Origin: DAIOEK01 sp963721445
GTDB taxonomy: Bacteria; Chloroflexota; Anaerolineae; Anaerolineales; Anaerolineaceae
Direction of reading: 5' to 3'
NCBI GenBank assembly: GCA_963721445.1
Contig: CAVRIZ010000005.1
Coordinates: 558,001-622,000 of the forward strand
Length of the DNA stretch: 64,000 nucleotides
Shown: positions 33,666 to 43,780 of the stretch, in pieces
Layout: the number at the start of each line of letters is the position of its first letter
Position numbering within the stretch: the first letter of the stretch is position 1
Notes under the pieces: model-generated
What the model was told of the DNA's origin: nothing
Seen by the model: the letters and a program-made list of their open reading frames with translations, nothing else
Databases searched by the model: none
Made by a program: the position numbers and the translations under genes

Positions 33666-34466
33666 ATGTTCAACCGAATATTAGTCCCACTGGATGGATC
33701 AACCCTGGCAGAGAGGGCTATTCCGCATGCCGAGGAATTTGCCCGCATCTTCAGGTCAACAATTGTCCTACTTCAAGTCCTTGATCCCACTTCTTTCCAT
33801 GAAAACCCAAATCCGGTTGATCCCTTAAGCTGGCAGATCCGGAAAGCCGAAGCGGATATGTATATGCGTGGAATCACCAACCGAATAAATCAAAATATAA
33901 ATAGTGCCATTCAGGAGAATAAAGAAAAAGAGAGCAAAGGAAATGCTGCCAATAAGGTCAAGGTCGAATATTTCATAAGGGAAGGAAAGACAGCAGAAAA
34001 CATAGTCAACTTTGCCCACACTGAAAATATTGACCTACTGGTAATGAGTACACACGGGTCGGGCGGATTGAGCCGATGGAATATCAGTAGTGTAACGCAA
34101 AAAGTAATCAATCTGGTGTATTTACCTGTGCTGATTGTTCGAGCCTATCTTCAACCTGAGAGTGAATCAGCCCGGATACATTACCGCCGGATCCTTCTTC
34201 CGATTGACAGCTCCCGCCGAGCCGAGTGCGCATTATCAGCCGGCATTGCATTATCCCAGGGAGAGATGCCTGACCGATTATCGCAGGATGAAGTAATTTT
34301 TGATCAATCCGCCATCAAATCCGATACGATTACATCAAATACCAGGCTTGTCCTATTAGCTGTCATTAAATCACCTGAGTTACCAATCCCTGAACCTTAT
34401 CCCGTTGAGATTGAACAACTCTCTGAACAATTTATGTATGTCAGCCGACAGGCAGCCAGTGTCTGA
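33666..34466 (+). CDS. Tandem universal stress protein, N-terminal fragment (frameshifted)
   Basis: 266 aa holding one full UspA domain (1-165) and the first half of a second (from YRRILLPIDSSRRAECAL at about 177). Family marks are FNRILVPLDGSTLAERAIPHAEEFA and DLLVMSTHGSGGLSRW. In the first domain the ATP motif G-x2-G-x9-G-S/T is degraded: Ser replaces the first and the last Gly. The frame ends at VSRQAASV, while the second UspA domain continues one base out of frame in the next fragment. GGAG lies before the ATG. Confidence 0.85.
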   Translation: MFNRILVPLDGSTLAERAIPHAEEFARIFRSTIVLLQVLDPTSFHENPNPVDPLSWQIRKAEADMYMRGITNRINQNINSAIQENKEKESKGNAANKVKVEYFIREGKTAENIVNFAHTENIDLLVMSTHGSGGLSRWNISSVTQKVINLVYLPVLIVRAYLQPESESARIHYRRILLPIDSSRRAECALSAGIALSQGEMPDRLSQDEVIFDQSAIKSDTITSNTRLVLLAVIKSPELPIPEPYPVEIEQLSEQFMYVSRQAASV

Positions 34467-34755
34467 TTTAAATGAGATGAAAGAGCGTTTACCTGTGGCA
34501 AGTGAAGTCTTTATTGTCGAAAATAATAGTGTGTCCACAGCCATTCATGATTTGGCCACCACAGAAGCAGATATTGACCTGGTCGTTCTTTGTGCTCATG
34601 GTTATACCGGGCAAGTCACCTGGCCGTATGGATCTGTTGCACGGAACTATTTAGAGCATGGCACAAAACCAGTTCTGATTATCCAGGATGTACCTCGTTC
34701 CCGGTTCAAGTTAACCACGGCAGAGTTGGCTGCAGAAAAAACCGGGGGACGCTGA
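34405..34755 (+). CDS. Tandem universal stress protein, C-terminal fragment (frameshifted)
   Basis: The useful part starts around SDLNEMKERLPVASEVFIVE and completes the second UspA domain. AEADIDLVVLCAHG-like EADIDLVVLCAHGYTGQ and YGSVARNYLEHGTKPVLII give the nucleotide-binding end, here with the final G-S of the ATP motif intact. The start ATG is arbitrary. The true gene is 33666-34755 with one extra base between about 34440 and 34462. Confidence 0.8.
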   Translation: MRLNNSLNNLCMSADRQPVSDLNEMKERLPVASEVFIVENNSVSTAIHDLATTEADIDLVVLCAHGYTGQVTWPYGSVARNYLEHGTKPVLIIQDVPRSRFKLTTAELAAEKTGGR

Positions 34756-34757
34756 GG

Positions 34758-34979
34758 ATGGCAGTTGACCGGGCGAAACAGGTACGGGAACGGAACCAGC
34801 CATTCTCATCCAAATCCGTTCCCTCCAAAGATGAACAGACCAGGGAATTCGTTAATTCTCTGGTATTAAATTACCGCCTGGTTGACCCACCTAAAACAGA
34901 TCGGAACACGAAACCTAGCACCCCAGGTCGCGATTTAGCCGGCCGTGATTTGGAGTTATATGAAATCCTGGCTGGATGA
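34758..34979 (+). CDS. Small ORF, possibly the displaced N terminus of the glucan synthase
   Basis: 73 aa starting 2 bp after the universal stress protein stop: MAVDRAKQVRERNQPFSSKS and ending GRDLELYEILAG. It is hydrophilic with no known family. A GGGGGAC site lies before the ATG. It ends where the glucan-synthase frame becomes recognisable (WLDEAHHHF), and a +1 shift near 34966 would join them as ELYEI-WLDEAHHH. Either it is a separate tiny gene or the synthase N terminus with another one-base insertion. Confidence 0.4.
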   Translation: MAVDRAKQVRERNQPFSSKSVPSKDEQTREFVNSLVLNYRLVDPPKTDRNTKPSTPGRDLAGRDLELYEILAG

Positions 34980-37900
34980 AGCACATCATCATTTCAGTAA
35001 AGCTTCTCATCAGGATATATCCCTCACGTATGCGTCTGAATGGGTGCTGGATAATTACTATATTATCCGGCAGGCTCTCCAACAGATAAAAGAGGATTTG
35101 CCTTCCGGGTTTTATAAACAACTTCCAAAATTGTCGGGGGGACCGCGCAAGGGCTTACCGCGTATCTATCCCTTTGCGCAGGATGTCCTCGGACATCAGC
35201 ATTTATTACTTGACCCGCTCGATTTGCAGACTGTTCTCATTCAATTCCAGGAGAGTGTCCCACTCTCCATGGGTGAGTTGTGGGCTTTGCCAATTTTCCT
35301 GCGTTACAGCCTGATCGAATCTCTCGCACATGCACTGGTCACAGCCATTCGCCCACCAAATCCTCCAAAGCTGCCAAAGGACGCATCATCACTCACAGAC
35401 GCGGCAATTGGGGGAATGCCTGGTGAGAAATTTTCGATCGAGGCGCTACCTAACGATGTTGTGGCAAATATCATCCTAAGTCTACGATCCATATCAGAAC
35501 AAAATTGGAGCGATTTTTATGAATCGGTAAGCTGTTTGGAACGAACGTTGCGGGAAGACCCCGCCGAAATATATCACCAGATGGATTTTAAGACTCGCGA
35601 TCTCTACAGGAAGGAGATTGAGTCTCTCGCCCTAGCAACTGGTCTGGAAGAAACTGAAATTGCAAAGCTCGCTTTGAGGTTGATCCCTTCAAATGAAGAT
35701 TCTTTAGAACGATCCAATACCCATCCAAATAAATTATCTGATGACTCGGCCGCTTGGTCTGTTGGAACTGCCGGATCGTTGGATGTTGCAAGTCCTCTCA
35801 CCATAACCAAATCAACAAGTGCCAGATCCCATATTGGCTGGTTTCTACTCGGAAATGGCAGAGCGGAACTGGAGCAGAAAATTGGGTACAAACCCGATCT
35901 TAAAACCACCGTTAAGCGGAATGTGTTTCGCCATGCAAATGGATATTATCTTTTTTTCATCCTGCTTCTTTCCATCCTGGGCTTCGCAATCGTCGCGCTC
36001 ATAGTCAAATTAACGAGTTCTCTTTCTGTCAATCCTTCTTTATATGAGCGATTGCCAGGAATCATGGCTACCGTCGGTGGGTCTATCTCATTCCAATGGA
36101 TCAAGTGGATCGTCCTAGCCGTAGCCCTTTCGGTTCCACTATTAACTGTGGCGACAAGTCTGATCAACTGGCTGATTACACTCACTCTCAGACCTCACAA
36201 ATTACCCAAACTTGATTTTAACGAGGGAATCCCAGACTCGTTTCAAACATTGATTGTAGTACCTGCGATGATCACGAATCGCAAAGAGATCGATTCACTC
36301 ACACGCCAGCTCGAAATGCATTATCTGCGAAACCCCGAACCGGGATTAATCTTTGCCCTATTGACCGATTTTCCTGATGCAGATAGTGAAACCTTACCGG
36401 AAGATGAGGGCTTAATTCAGTATGCCCGCTCTGAGATCGTAAAGTTGAATGCCAAATATGATTCTGCCTCATCTCCAACAAGCAGTAGTGAATCGCTAAG
36501 TGGCAATTCTACAATTGATGTACCCGGTGACAGATCTACCCGGTTTTTTCTTCTTCATCGAAAGCGATTATGGAATCCTTCAGAAGCCAAATGGATGGGT
36601 TGGGAACGAAAAAGGGGAAAGCTGCAGGAGCTCAATCATTTACTACGGGGTGGGACCGACCTATCCTTTATCCAACGGAAGGGTGACCTGGGTGCTGAAT
36701 TAGACGAAACCGCCGGCAAACGATTGCAACGGACTCGTTTTGTGATCACCCTTGATGCAGATACGATCCTGCCACGTGGGGCTGCCTGCCGGTTGGTAGG
36801 AACATTGGCACATCCCTTAAACCAGGCTGTCTTTAATGAGACGACCGGGGATATGATTTCCGGATATTCCATTCTACAACCACGAATGGAGATCCACCCA
36901 AAAAGTGTAAATCACTCATGGTTTACCCGCTTTTTCGCCGGTGATGCCGGGCTTGACCTTTATACACTTGCAGTATCCGACCCTTACCAGGATCTTTTCA
37001 AAGAAGGGATCTATGTAGGCAAGGGGATTTACGATGTGGATGCCTTTGAACGCACTGCAGGTAAGGGAGTTCCTGAGAACACCGTGCTCAGCCATGATCT
37101 GCTGGAAGGATTACTTGGTAGCGCCGGTTTGGTATCAGATATTACGATGATTGAGGATTACCCACAGAATTATTTCATTCAGGCAATCCGCCAGCGGCGT
37201 TGGATCAGGGGAGATTGGCAACTTCTACCCTGGCTGCTCCAACCAAACAAACCTGGGAGAACTTTTTCGCTCATCGACCGATGGAAAATGTTCGACAACC
37301 TTCGACGTTCACTACTTGCTCCGTCCCTTCTTATTATTTTTCTTCTTGGAGTTCTGTTACTACCTGGAAATTCGCTGCTCTGGACTGGTATTGTATTGAT
37401 AACCCTTGGAATTCCGATCATTACTGGATTCGCGCGCAGCACCATACAAATCCTGGGTGGTGAGTACCCAGGGGTGGCTCTACGTCCTATGGGATGGAAC
37501 CTGATGCGCTGGTTCCTTGGAATAGCATTCTTACCCTATGAGGCGTATTTTTCCATGGACGCGATCCTGACAACGCTCTACCGAATGCTCATCAGCCGCC
37601 GGAATCTCCTGCAATGGACAACCGCTGCACAAACTGCCCGTGTATTTGGATTGCAAGGTCGTAAGAATAACGCCTGGCAAAAATTGTTCGTATCAACCAT
37701 ATTAGCTTTGATTGTGATCGGAGTACTTGCGCTGTCACCAGGTCCGTCCAGATTTGGCGTGATTCAAGCGTTACTCGAAATTTCTCCGATCCTGCTGCTC
37801 TGGCTCATTTCTCCCATCGTAGTATGGTGGATTAATCGACCCATTACGAAGCGCACCATTCCATTAAAAGAAGAACAGATAAATCTATTACGTCAAGTAA

Positions 37901-40900
37901 CCCGGCGTACCTGGGGATTCTTCGAACGATTCGTCGGACCGGAAGATCATTGGCTCCCACCGGATCATTATCAGGAGTCTCCCGTTGGAACCGTCGCGCA
38001 CCGAACGTCACCGACAAATATTGGACTATTGCTGACCTCGACTCTGGCTGCCTATGATCTCGGATATCTCGATCAATTAGGGCTGGCCACCCGCCTGACT
38101 ACCACAATGGAATCACTCGATCAATTAGAGCGTTATCGGGGTCACTTTATGAATTGGTACGATACGCTTACCCTTCAGCCTCTATATCCCCGTTACATCT
38201 CTACTGTGGATAGTGGTAACCTGGCTGCCAGTCTCATAGTTACTGCCCAGGCGTGCACAAATATGCCTGATGAACCCGTTTTCCGTTGGGATCTTTGGCA
38301 GGGGTATCTGGATACCCTGGCAAATTTGACAGATACACTGAAAGGAATGCGAAAAGCAGAGTTTGATAAACAAGTGCAGGCGATCAACCAGCAAATCGAT
38401 GCGATCCATTCTGAGATTCTTCTGGTTCGATCCGAATCAGACCAATGGTTTCCACTTTTCCTGAGAGCAAGTGGTCCGTTTTGGCAGGATCTCTCCCGGC
38501 GATTGATGGAATTGGTGGAAGTAGGTCGCTCCGCCTTTGATCTGGCAACTTTAGGGAAACTCCAGGAAGTTTCCTCACAGGTCGAGAGACACCATCTAGC
38601 TGTGCACCGGACAATAACCGAATTGGTGCCCTGGATCCCTTTCTTTGAGGATCTTCCCATACTTTTACAGAAACCCCAATATAAGTCAGTTTTGGACACA
38701 TTACGTTCTGTTCTACCGTATAATCTCGCGCTCGGAAAGGTTCATACCCAAACTCAGGTTGCGCTGACCCAAATTCAATCCTTACGGGGTATCTTGCTTC
38801 AAGGGAATGCGACCTCTGAGGAAAATCCCTCCGAATCGTTAATTAAGCAGACACAACTGACTGTGGTTTGGCTTGACTCATTAAGCCAGACGCTCAAACA
38901 GGCGGGGATCAATTCCAATTCCCTTGTAAGCCGTTATATAAGCATGACTGCCAAAGCACAACAGTTCGTTAACGAAATGGATTTCCGCTTCCTTTATCAC
39001 TTCCAACGTCATGTTTTTCATATCGGATTTAATTTGGATGCTGGTCAACTCGATCTGAACTATTACGATCTTCTGGCTTCAGAAGCCAGGATCGCTTCAA
39101 TTATTGCCATCGCAAAGGGTGAAGTTCCACAAACACATTGGATTCATTTAGGGCGTCCACTAACACGGGTTGAGGATACGTTTGTATTGCTTTCCTGGAG
39201 TGGAACAATGTTCGAATACTTGATGCCCCCACTATTCTTGCGTTCTTATGAGGGCACCCTTTTATCAGATAGCAGCCAGGGAGCTGTTCTCCAACAAATC
39301 GCATATGGAAAAATGAAAGGGATTCCCTGGGGGATATCCGAATCAGGGTTTTATCGATTCGACGCCAATCAGAATTATCAATACCGCGCATTTGGTGTTC
39401 CGGGATTGGGCTTTAAACGTGGCTTGGCAGACGACCTCGTAATCTCTCCCTATGCTTCGTTGATGGCGATTGGGTTTCACCCACATGCTGTCGTCCGAAA
39501 TCTCACCGATCTAGCCAAGCTGAAAATGATCGGACTGTATGGTGTTTTCGAATCGGTAGATTTTACCCCAGACAGGTTACTCTTGAATCAACGTTCCGCC
39601 ATCGTTTCAGAATATATGGCACATCACCAGGGTATGATCCTGATGGCAATGGACAATTATTTCCATCAGGACATCATGGTCCGGAGAATGCATGGCGACC
39701 CACGCATCCAAAGCGTGGAACTGCTTCTACAGGAACAGGTTCCCCAGGCGATTCCCCTCCAGGATCCCTATGCGGAGGATGTCAAGGGTATCCAGAGGTT
39801 GACAGCTGCCCCTGTTGAAATCATTCCCTGGCAAATACCAGTCCAAACACCAATCCCCCAGATGCACATCCTCTCCAATGGCAGCTACCAGGTGCTTATT
39901 TCCAATATGGGAGGTGGTTACAGCTCCTGGCGTGATCTCGATCTAACCCGCTGGCATTCGGATGGCGTATTGGATCCCTGGGGTAGCTGGATTTACATTC
40001 AGGATAGGGGGTCTGGTTTTGGTATCCATAATAGTCTCTGGTCTGCCAGTCATCAGCCTATTCCGGGTGATGCAACAAAAATGCAAGTGACCTATTTCGC
40101 GCACATGGCCGTCTTCCGTCGAATGGAAAATGGACTCGCTTCCACGCTGGAAATTACAGTTGCCCCCGACGACCCGGTGGAAATTCGCCATATCCATCTG
40201 TATAACGATACCGGTGATCCACGCAATCTTCGTTTGACCAGTTATGGAGAAGTGATTCTCGCTCCTCAGGCAGCCGACAACCGGCATCCAGCTTTTAATA
40301 AATTATTCATTGAAAGCGAATTTATCCCCGAGTTAAACTTGCAAATATTTACCCGCCGTCTGCGTTCGAGCCAAGAGAAACCCATCTTCATGGGGCATAT
40401 GCTTGTGGTTGATGGCAGCCAGGCGACCGCGCAGCATGAATCGGATCGATACCGCTTCATTGGCCGTGGTCAAACATTACGCGATCCTGCCGCTTTAACC
40501 TCAACAACTTATCTAACAGGGACTACAGGGGCAACCCTTGATCCCATCTTTTCCCTTGGACAGGAGATCGAACTGGAAGCACACGACAGTATGGATGCGG
40601 CATTCCTGACTTTTGCCACGGAAGATCGAGCAGCGCTGATCGCTCTCGCCACCCGTTATCGGAATTGGACCCTTATTGAGCGATCATTCCAGCAGGCGAA
40701 TATCGCTGCCCATTCCTGGCTTGGAAAACAAAACTACACCACAAAGATATTTAGAGATACCTTGCAGGTTCTCTCTGCGTTATTGTATTCATTCAAAGCA
40801 GGCCGAACATCACCGGATATAATCGCATCAAACCGGTTGGGACAGCAAGGGTTGTGGCGCTTCGGAATATCCGGTGACCATCCGATCATCATGGTCGAAT

Positions 40901-42366
40901 TGGATAATCCAAAACAAATTGATCTAGTCCGGGAAGTCTTGCAGATTCATAGATATCTCCGCAGCCGGCGGTTCATGGCGGATGTAGTCATTATTAATCA
41001 ACAACAGACTAATTACGGAGCTGAATTAACCGGTTCACTCTATCGCCTGGTCAGCCGGATGGATGGCGAAGATCTTTTGAACCAACGGGGGGGAGTCTAT
41101 ATCCTGTATGGAGACCAGATGTCCTCTGAGGAGCGGATTCTCTTACGGACTGCAGCCCGGGTTTTGTTCGTTGGCGCCAATGGCACAGTGGCTGATCAAT
41201 TACCCGGGTACTCGATCCCCGTTCACCACTTACCTGAGTTCACCCAAACTCGACAAGCGGAAAGGACAGTACCAGCGGCTAAATTTCCCCAAACTGGTCC
41301 TTTGGAGGACAAGGGAGTTTTGCAATTCTACAATGGGTTTGGAGGATTTACAAGTGATGGCCGGGAATACGTCGTTGAATTGAAACCCGGACAGACCACA
41401 CCGGCACCCTGGGTAAATGTCATCGGGTACCCGGAATTCGGATTCATGGTTAGCGAAAGCGGCAGCCAATGCACCTGGTCTTTGAACAGCAGCGAAAACC
41501 GTCTCACGCCCTGGTCGAATGATCCGGTTCGCGATCCAACCGGAGAAGCCCTTTATCTTCGAGATGAGGAAACCGGCGAAGTGTGGACTCCGACTCCTCT
41601 CCCATCAGGTGTAAACCAACCTTACCGAATTACTCACGGGGCAGGGTACACGATTTTTGAGAACCATTCACACGGACTTCGTCAAAACCTGACCCTCTTC
41701 GCAAGTCCGGAGGATCCGGTCAAAATTATCCACCTGAAAGTGGAGAACACACTCCCTCATACTCGCCGAATCACAGCCACACAATATGTCGAATGGGTAT
41801 TGGGGACAACCCATGCTTCGAGTATGGCTTACATTATCCCAGAATACGATGCAGGTCTCGAATGCCTTCTAGCGACAAATCCATATAGTCCGGAATTCGG
41901 AAAGAGAGTCGCTTTTCTGATCGCCAGTAAATCCATCCATGGTCTGACTGCGGACCGGACAGAGTTTCTGGGGCGCGGTGGGTCATCTGCCTCACCTGTT
42001 GCCTTGCAGCGCTTAGGGCTTGAAAGCCGTATTACCCCAGGCGAAGATCCCTGTGCAGCCCTGCAACTACATATTGATCTCCTCCCCGGGGCGACCGAAG
42101 AAATCTATTTCGTCCTTGGGCAGGGAAACGACCGGGAGCATGCTTTGGAGTTGGCGAAGAAATATCATAGACCGGCGTTTGTTGGTGAAGCATTCAACCG
42201 TACCCACGTGTTCTGGGACCATCTCCTGAATACCATTCAAGTTCGAACACCCGAGCCTGCTACCAACCTTATCCTCAACCGCTGGATGCTTTACCAGAAC
42301 TCTCTCATGCCGCCTCTGGGGTCGGTCTGGATTCTATCAATCGAGTGGCGCATTCGGATTCCGTGA
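34945..42366 (+). CDS. ndvB: Cyclic beta-1,2-glucan synthase-like protein (GT84/GH94), main fragment
   Basis: 2473 aa, membrane-bound. The N-terminal part (EWVLDNYYIIRQALQQI) is followed by membrane segments near 340-415. A GT84-type glycosyltransferase has FVITLDADTILPRG near 600 and IRQRRWIRGDWQLLPWLL near 750, then more membrane segments. A glucoamylase-like part (AHRTSPTNIGLLLTS, YRAFGVPGLGFKRGL, EYMAHHQGMILMAMDNYF) precedes GH94 repeats. Relatives make cyclic glucans for osmoadaptation and host contact. A GTG at 34945 opens the frame; ATG 34960 is as likely. The end (SVWILSIEWRIRIP) is out of frame: one extra base in the CTCTCT run near 42296-42303. Confidence 0.9.
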   Translation: MIWSYMKSWLDEAHHHFSKASHQDISLTYASEWVLDNYYIIRQALQQIKEDLPSGFYKQLPKLSGGPRKGLPRIYPFAQDVLGHQHLLLDPLDLQTVLIQFQESVPLSMGELWALPIFLRYSLIESLAHALVTAIRPPNPPKLPKDASSLTDAAIGGMPGEKFSIEALPNDVVANIILSLRSISEQNWSDFYESVSCLERTLREDPAEIYHQMDFKTRDLYRKEIESLALATGLEETEIAKLALRLIPSNEDSLERSNTHPNKLSDDSAAWSVGTAGSLDVASPLTITKSTSARSHIGWFLLGNGRAELEQKIGYKPDLKTTVKRNVFRHANGYYLFFILLLSILGFAIVALIVKLTSSLSVNPSLYERLPGIMATVGGSISFQWIKWIVLAVALSVPLLTVATSLINWLITLTLRPHKLPKLDFNEGIPDSFQTLIVVPAMITNRKEIDSLTRQLEMHYLRNPEPGLIFALLTDFPDADSETLPEDEGLIQYARSEIVKLNAKYDSASSPTSSSESLSGNSTIDVPGDRSTRFFLLHRKRLWNPSEAKWMGWERKRGKLQELNHLLRGGTDLSFIQRKGDLGAELDETAGKRLQRTRFVITLDADTILPRGAACRLVGTLAHPLNQAVFNETTGDMISGYSILQPRMEIHPKSVNHSWFTRFFAGDAGLDLYTLAVSDPYQDLFKEGIYVGKGIYDVDAFERTAGKGVPENTVLSHDLLEGLLGSAGLVSDITMIEDYPQNYFIQAIRQRRWIRGDWQLLPWLLQPNKPGRTFSLIDRWKMFDNLRRSLLAPSLLIIFLLGVLLLPGNSLLWTGIVLITLGIPIITGFARSTIQILGGEYPGVALRPMGWNLMRWFLGIAFLPYEAYFSMDAILTTLYRMLISRRNLLQWTTAAQTARVFGLQGRKNNAWQKLFVSTILALIVIGVLALSPGPSRFGVIQALLEISPILLLWLISPIVVWWINRPITKRTIPLKEEQINLLRQVTRRTWGFFERFVGPEDHWLPPDHYQESPVGTVAHRTSPTNIGLLLTSTLAAYDLGYLDQLGLATRLTTTMESLDQLERYRGHFMNWYDTLTLQPLYPRYISTVDSGNLAASLIVTAQACTNMPDEPVFRWDLWQGYLDTLANLTDTLKGMRKAEFDKQVQAINQQIDAIHSEILLVRSESDQWFPLFLRASGPFWQDLSRRLMELVEVGRSAFDLATLGKLQEVSSQVERHHLAVHRTITELVPWIPFFEDLPILLQKPQYKSVLDTLRSVLPYNLALGKVHTQTQVALTQIQSLRGILLQGNATSEENPSESLIKQTQLTVVWLDSLSQTLKQAGINSNSLVSRYISMTAKAQQFVNEMDFRFLYHFQRHVFHIGFNLDAGQLDLNYYDLLASEARIASIIAIAKGEVPQTHWIHLGRPLTRVEDTFVLLSWSGTMFEYLMPPLFLRSYEGTLLSDSSQGAVLQQIAYGKMKGIPWGISESGFYRFDANQNYQYRAFGVPGLGFKRGLADDLVISPYASLMAIGFHPHAVVRNLTDLAKLKMIGLYGVFESVDFTPDRLLLNQRSAIVSEYMAHHQGMILMAMDNYFHQDIMVRRMHGDPRIQSVELLLQEQVPQAIPLQDPYAEDVKGIQRLTAAPVEIIPWQIPVQTPIPQMHILSNGSYQVLISNMGGGYSSWRDLDLTRWHSDGVLDPWGSWIYIQDRGSGFGIHNSLWSASHQPIPGDATKMQVTYFAHMAVFRRMENGLASTLEITVAPDDPVEIRHIHLYNDTGDPRNLRLTSYGEVILAPQAADNRHPAFNKLFIESEFIPELNLQIFTRRLRSSQEKPIFMGHMLVVDGSQATAQHESDRYRFIGRGQTLRDPAALTSTTYLTGTTGATLDPIFSLGQEIELEAHDSMDAAFLTFATEDRAALIALATRYRNWTLIERSFQQANIAAHSWLGKQNYTTKIFRDTLQVLSALLYSFKAGRTSPDIIASNRLGQQGLWRFGISGDHPIIMVELDNPKQIDLVREVLQIHRYLRSRRFMADVVIINQQQTNYGAELTGSLYRLVSRMDGEDLLNQRGGVYILYGDQMSSEERILLRTAARVLFVGANGTVADQLPGYSIPVHHLPEFTQTRQAERTVPAAKFPQTGPLEDKGVLQFYNGFGGFTSDGREYVVELKPGQTTPAPWVNVIGYPEFGFMVSESGSQCTWSLNSSENRLTPWSNDPVRDPTGEALYLRDEETGEVWTPTPLPSGVNQPYRITHGAGYTIFENHSHGLRQNLTLFASPEDPVKIIHLKVENTLPHTRRITATQYVEWVLGTTHASSMAYIIPEYDAGLECLLATNPYSPEFGKRVAFLIASKSIHGLTADRTEFLGRGGSSASPVALQRLGLESRITPGEDPCAALQLHIDLLPGATEEIYFVLGQGNDREHALELAKKYHRPAFVGEAFNRTHVFWDHLLNTIQVRTPEPATNLILNRWMLYQNSLMPPLGSVWILSIEWRIRIP

Positions 42367-42388
42367 CCAGCTTCAGGACGCGCTTGCC

Positions 42389-43729
42389 TTGATGGCGATC
42401 GATCCAACGATCACACGCAGTCAGATCCTGTATTCTGCTCAACAACAATTTGAGGAAGGCGATGTGCTGCACTGGTGGCATCCACCTTCCGGGCGAGGCG
42501 TGCGGACGCGGTTTTCGGACGACCTGCTCTGGCTGCCTTATGTTACTGCCCTTTACGTCGATGCGACTGCAGATCTCAACATTCTGGAAGAAACAATCCG
42601 ATTTCGGCATGCCCCCATTCTCAACGAAGGAGAAGAGGAACGCTACGGTGAATACCCTCCGGTTGACCCTCCTCGCTCATTGATGGATCATTGCCTGCGT
42701 GCGATTGAAAAAGGTGTCACGCATGGAGAGCATGGACTGCCTTTGTTCGGTTCAGGTGATTGGAACGATGGAATGAATCGGGTCGGTATGAATGGACTGG
42801 GAGAGAGCGTTTGGTTAGCCTGGTTCCTTTGTGATGTCTTACATCGATTCGCAGTGATCTGTGAACAAAAAGGCGATCACAAAACTGCCCAACGCTATAG
42901 GGCAAGGGCTAAGGAATACGCTGCTTCAGTCGAGCGCACCGCCTGGGATGGCGCCTGGTACCGGAGGGCATATTATGACGATGGTTCACCACTAGGATCC
43001 ATCCTTGATTCGGAAGGCCAGATCGATTCCATAGCACAATCATGGGCTGTCCTGAGCGGTGCCGGTGATGCGTTACGCAGCCGCCAGGCGCTGCAATCTG
43101 TGCTGGACGGACTTGTCCGCCCGGAGGACCGCCTGATGCTCCTGTTCACTCCACCGTTTGATAAGACCTCCAAGGACCCTGGTTATATTAAGGGCTATGT
43201 TCCGGGCACCCGCGAGAATGGCGGCCAGTATACCCACGCCGCCACTTGGACTGCCTGGGCGTTTGCCCGCCAGGAAGATGGCGAACAAGCAGGAAAACTT
43301 TTTAATCTGCTCAACCCGATCTTCCAGTCTGATACGAAAGATAAGGCTTCAATATATAGGGTGGAACCGTATGTAATTTGTGCAGACATTTACAGTAAAC
43401 CTCCCTATCTACGCCGGGGTGGATGGACCTGGTATACCGGCTCCGCTGCCTGGATGTACCGGCTAGGAATTGAAGCCATTCTCGGTTTCCATAAGCTGGG
43501 CAATACCCTTCAAATCAATCCGGTCATTTCGCCGGAGTGGGACGGATTCGAGATCCGGTATCAATTTGGCGAATCGGTTTATATGATCGAGGTGCGCAAC
43601 CCTGAACATGTGGCTTCTCATGTTCGTGAGATCCTACTTGATGGGTTAGTAATGGAAAATGGAGCGATACATCTGGTGGATGACCATCAGGAGCACAAAG
43701 TTGAAGTGACAATGGGAAAAGTGGATTAA
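42389..43729 (+). CDS. ndvB: Cyclic beta-1,2-glucan synthase-like protein, C-terminal GH94 fragment
   Basis: 446 aa that finish the GH94 phosphorylase-like domain: FEEGDVLHWWHPPSGRGVRT, FSDDLLWLPYVTALYV and LFGSGDWNDGMNRVG, whose Asp is the general acid position in GH94 enzymes. In the +1 frame the DNA before this ATG reads LSCRLWGRSGFYQSSGAFGF then RDQLQDALALMAIDP, exactly the family sequence, so the start is internal and the gene is continuous with 34945-42366. The total would be about 2,930 aa. Confidence 0.9.
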   Translation: MMAIDPTITRSQILYSAQQQFEEGDVLHWWHPPSGRGVRTRFSDDLLWLPYVTALYVDATADLNILEETIRFRHAPILNEGEEERYGEYPPVDPPRSLMDHCLRAIEKGVTHGEHGLPLFGSGDWNDGMNRVGMNGLGESVWLAWFLCDVLHRFAVICEQKGDHKTAQRYRARAKEYAASVERTAWDGAWYRRAYYDDGSPLGSILDSEGQIDSIAQSWAVLSGAGDALRSRQALQSVLDGLVRPEDRLMLLFTPPFDKTSKDPGYIKGYVPGTRENGGQYTHAATWTAWAFARQEDGEQAGKLFNLLNPIFQSDTKDKASIYRVEPYVICADIYSKPPYLRRGGWTWYTGSAAWMYRLGIEAILGFHKLGNTLQINPVISPEWDGFEIRYQFGESVYMIEVRNPEHVASHVREILLDGLVMENGAIHLVDDHQEHKVEVTMGKVD

Positions 43730-43780
43730 AGTATCCACTTTAAATTCACTTTTCCTCACTGTAGAATAAAAATAACCTGC

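Noticed and set aside
33395..33748. Minus-strand open frame across the universal stress protein start
   Set aside because: It overlaps the strongly supported UspA start and the conserved element, and has no recognisable protein features.
42290..42390. Programmed +1 frameshifting in the glucan synthase and the other broken genes
   Set aside because: No shared slippery codon, no stop at the shift point in most cases, and unrelated genes; a one-base insertion is simpler.
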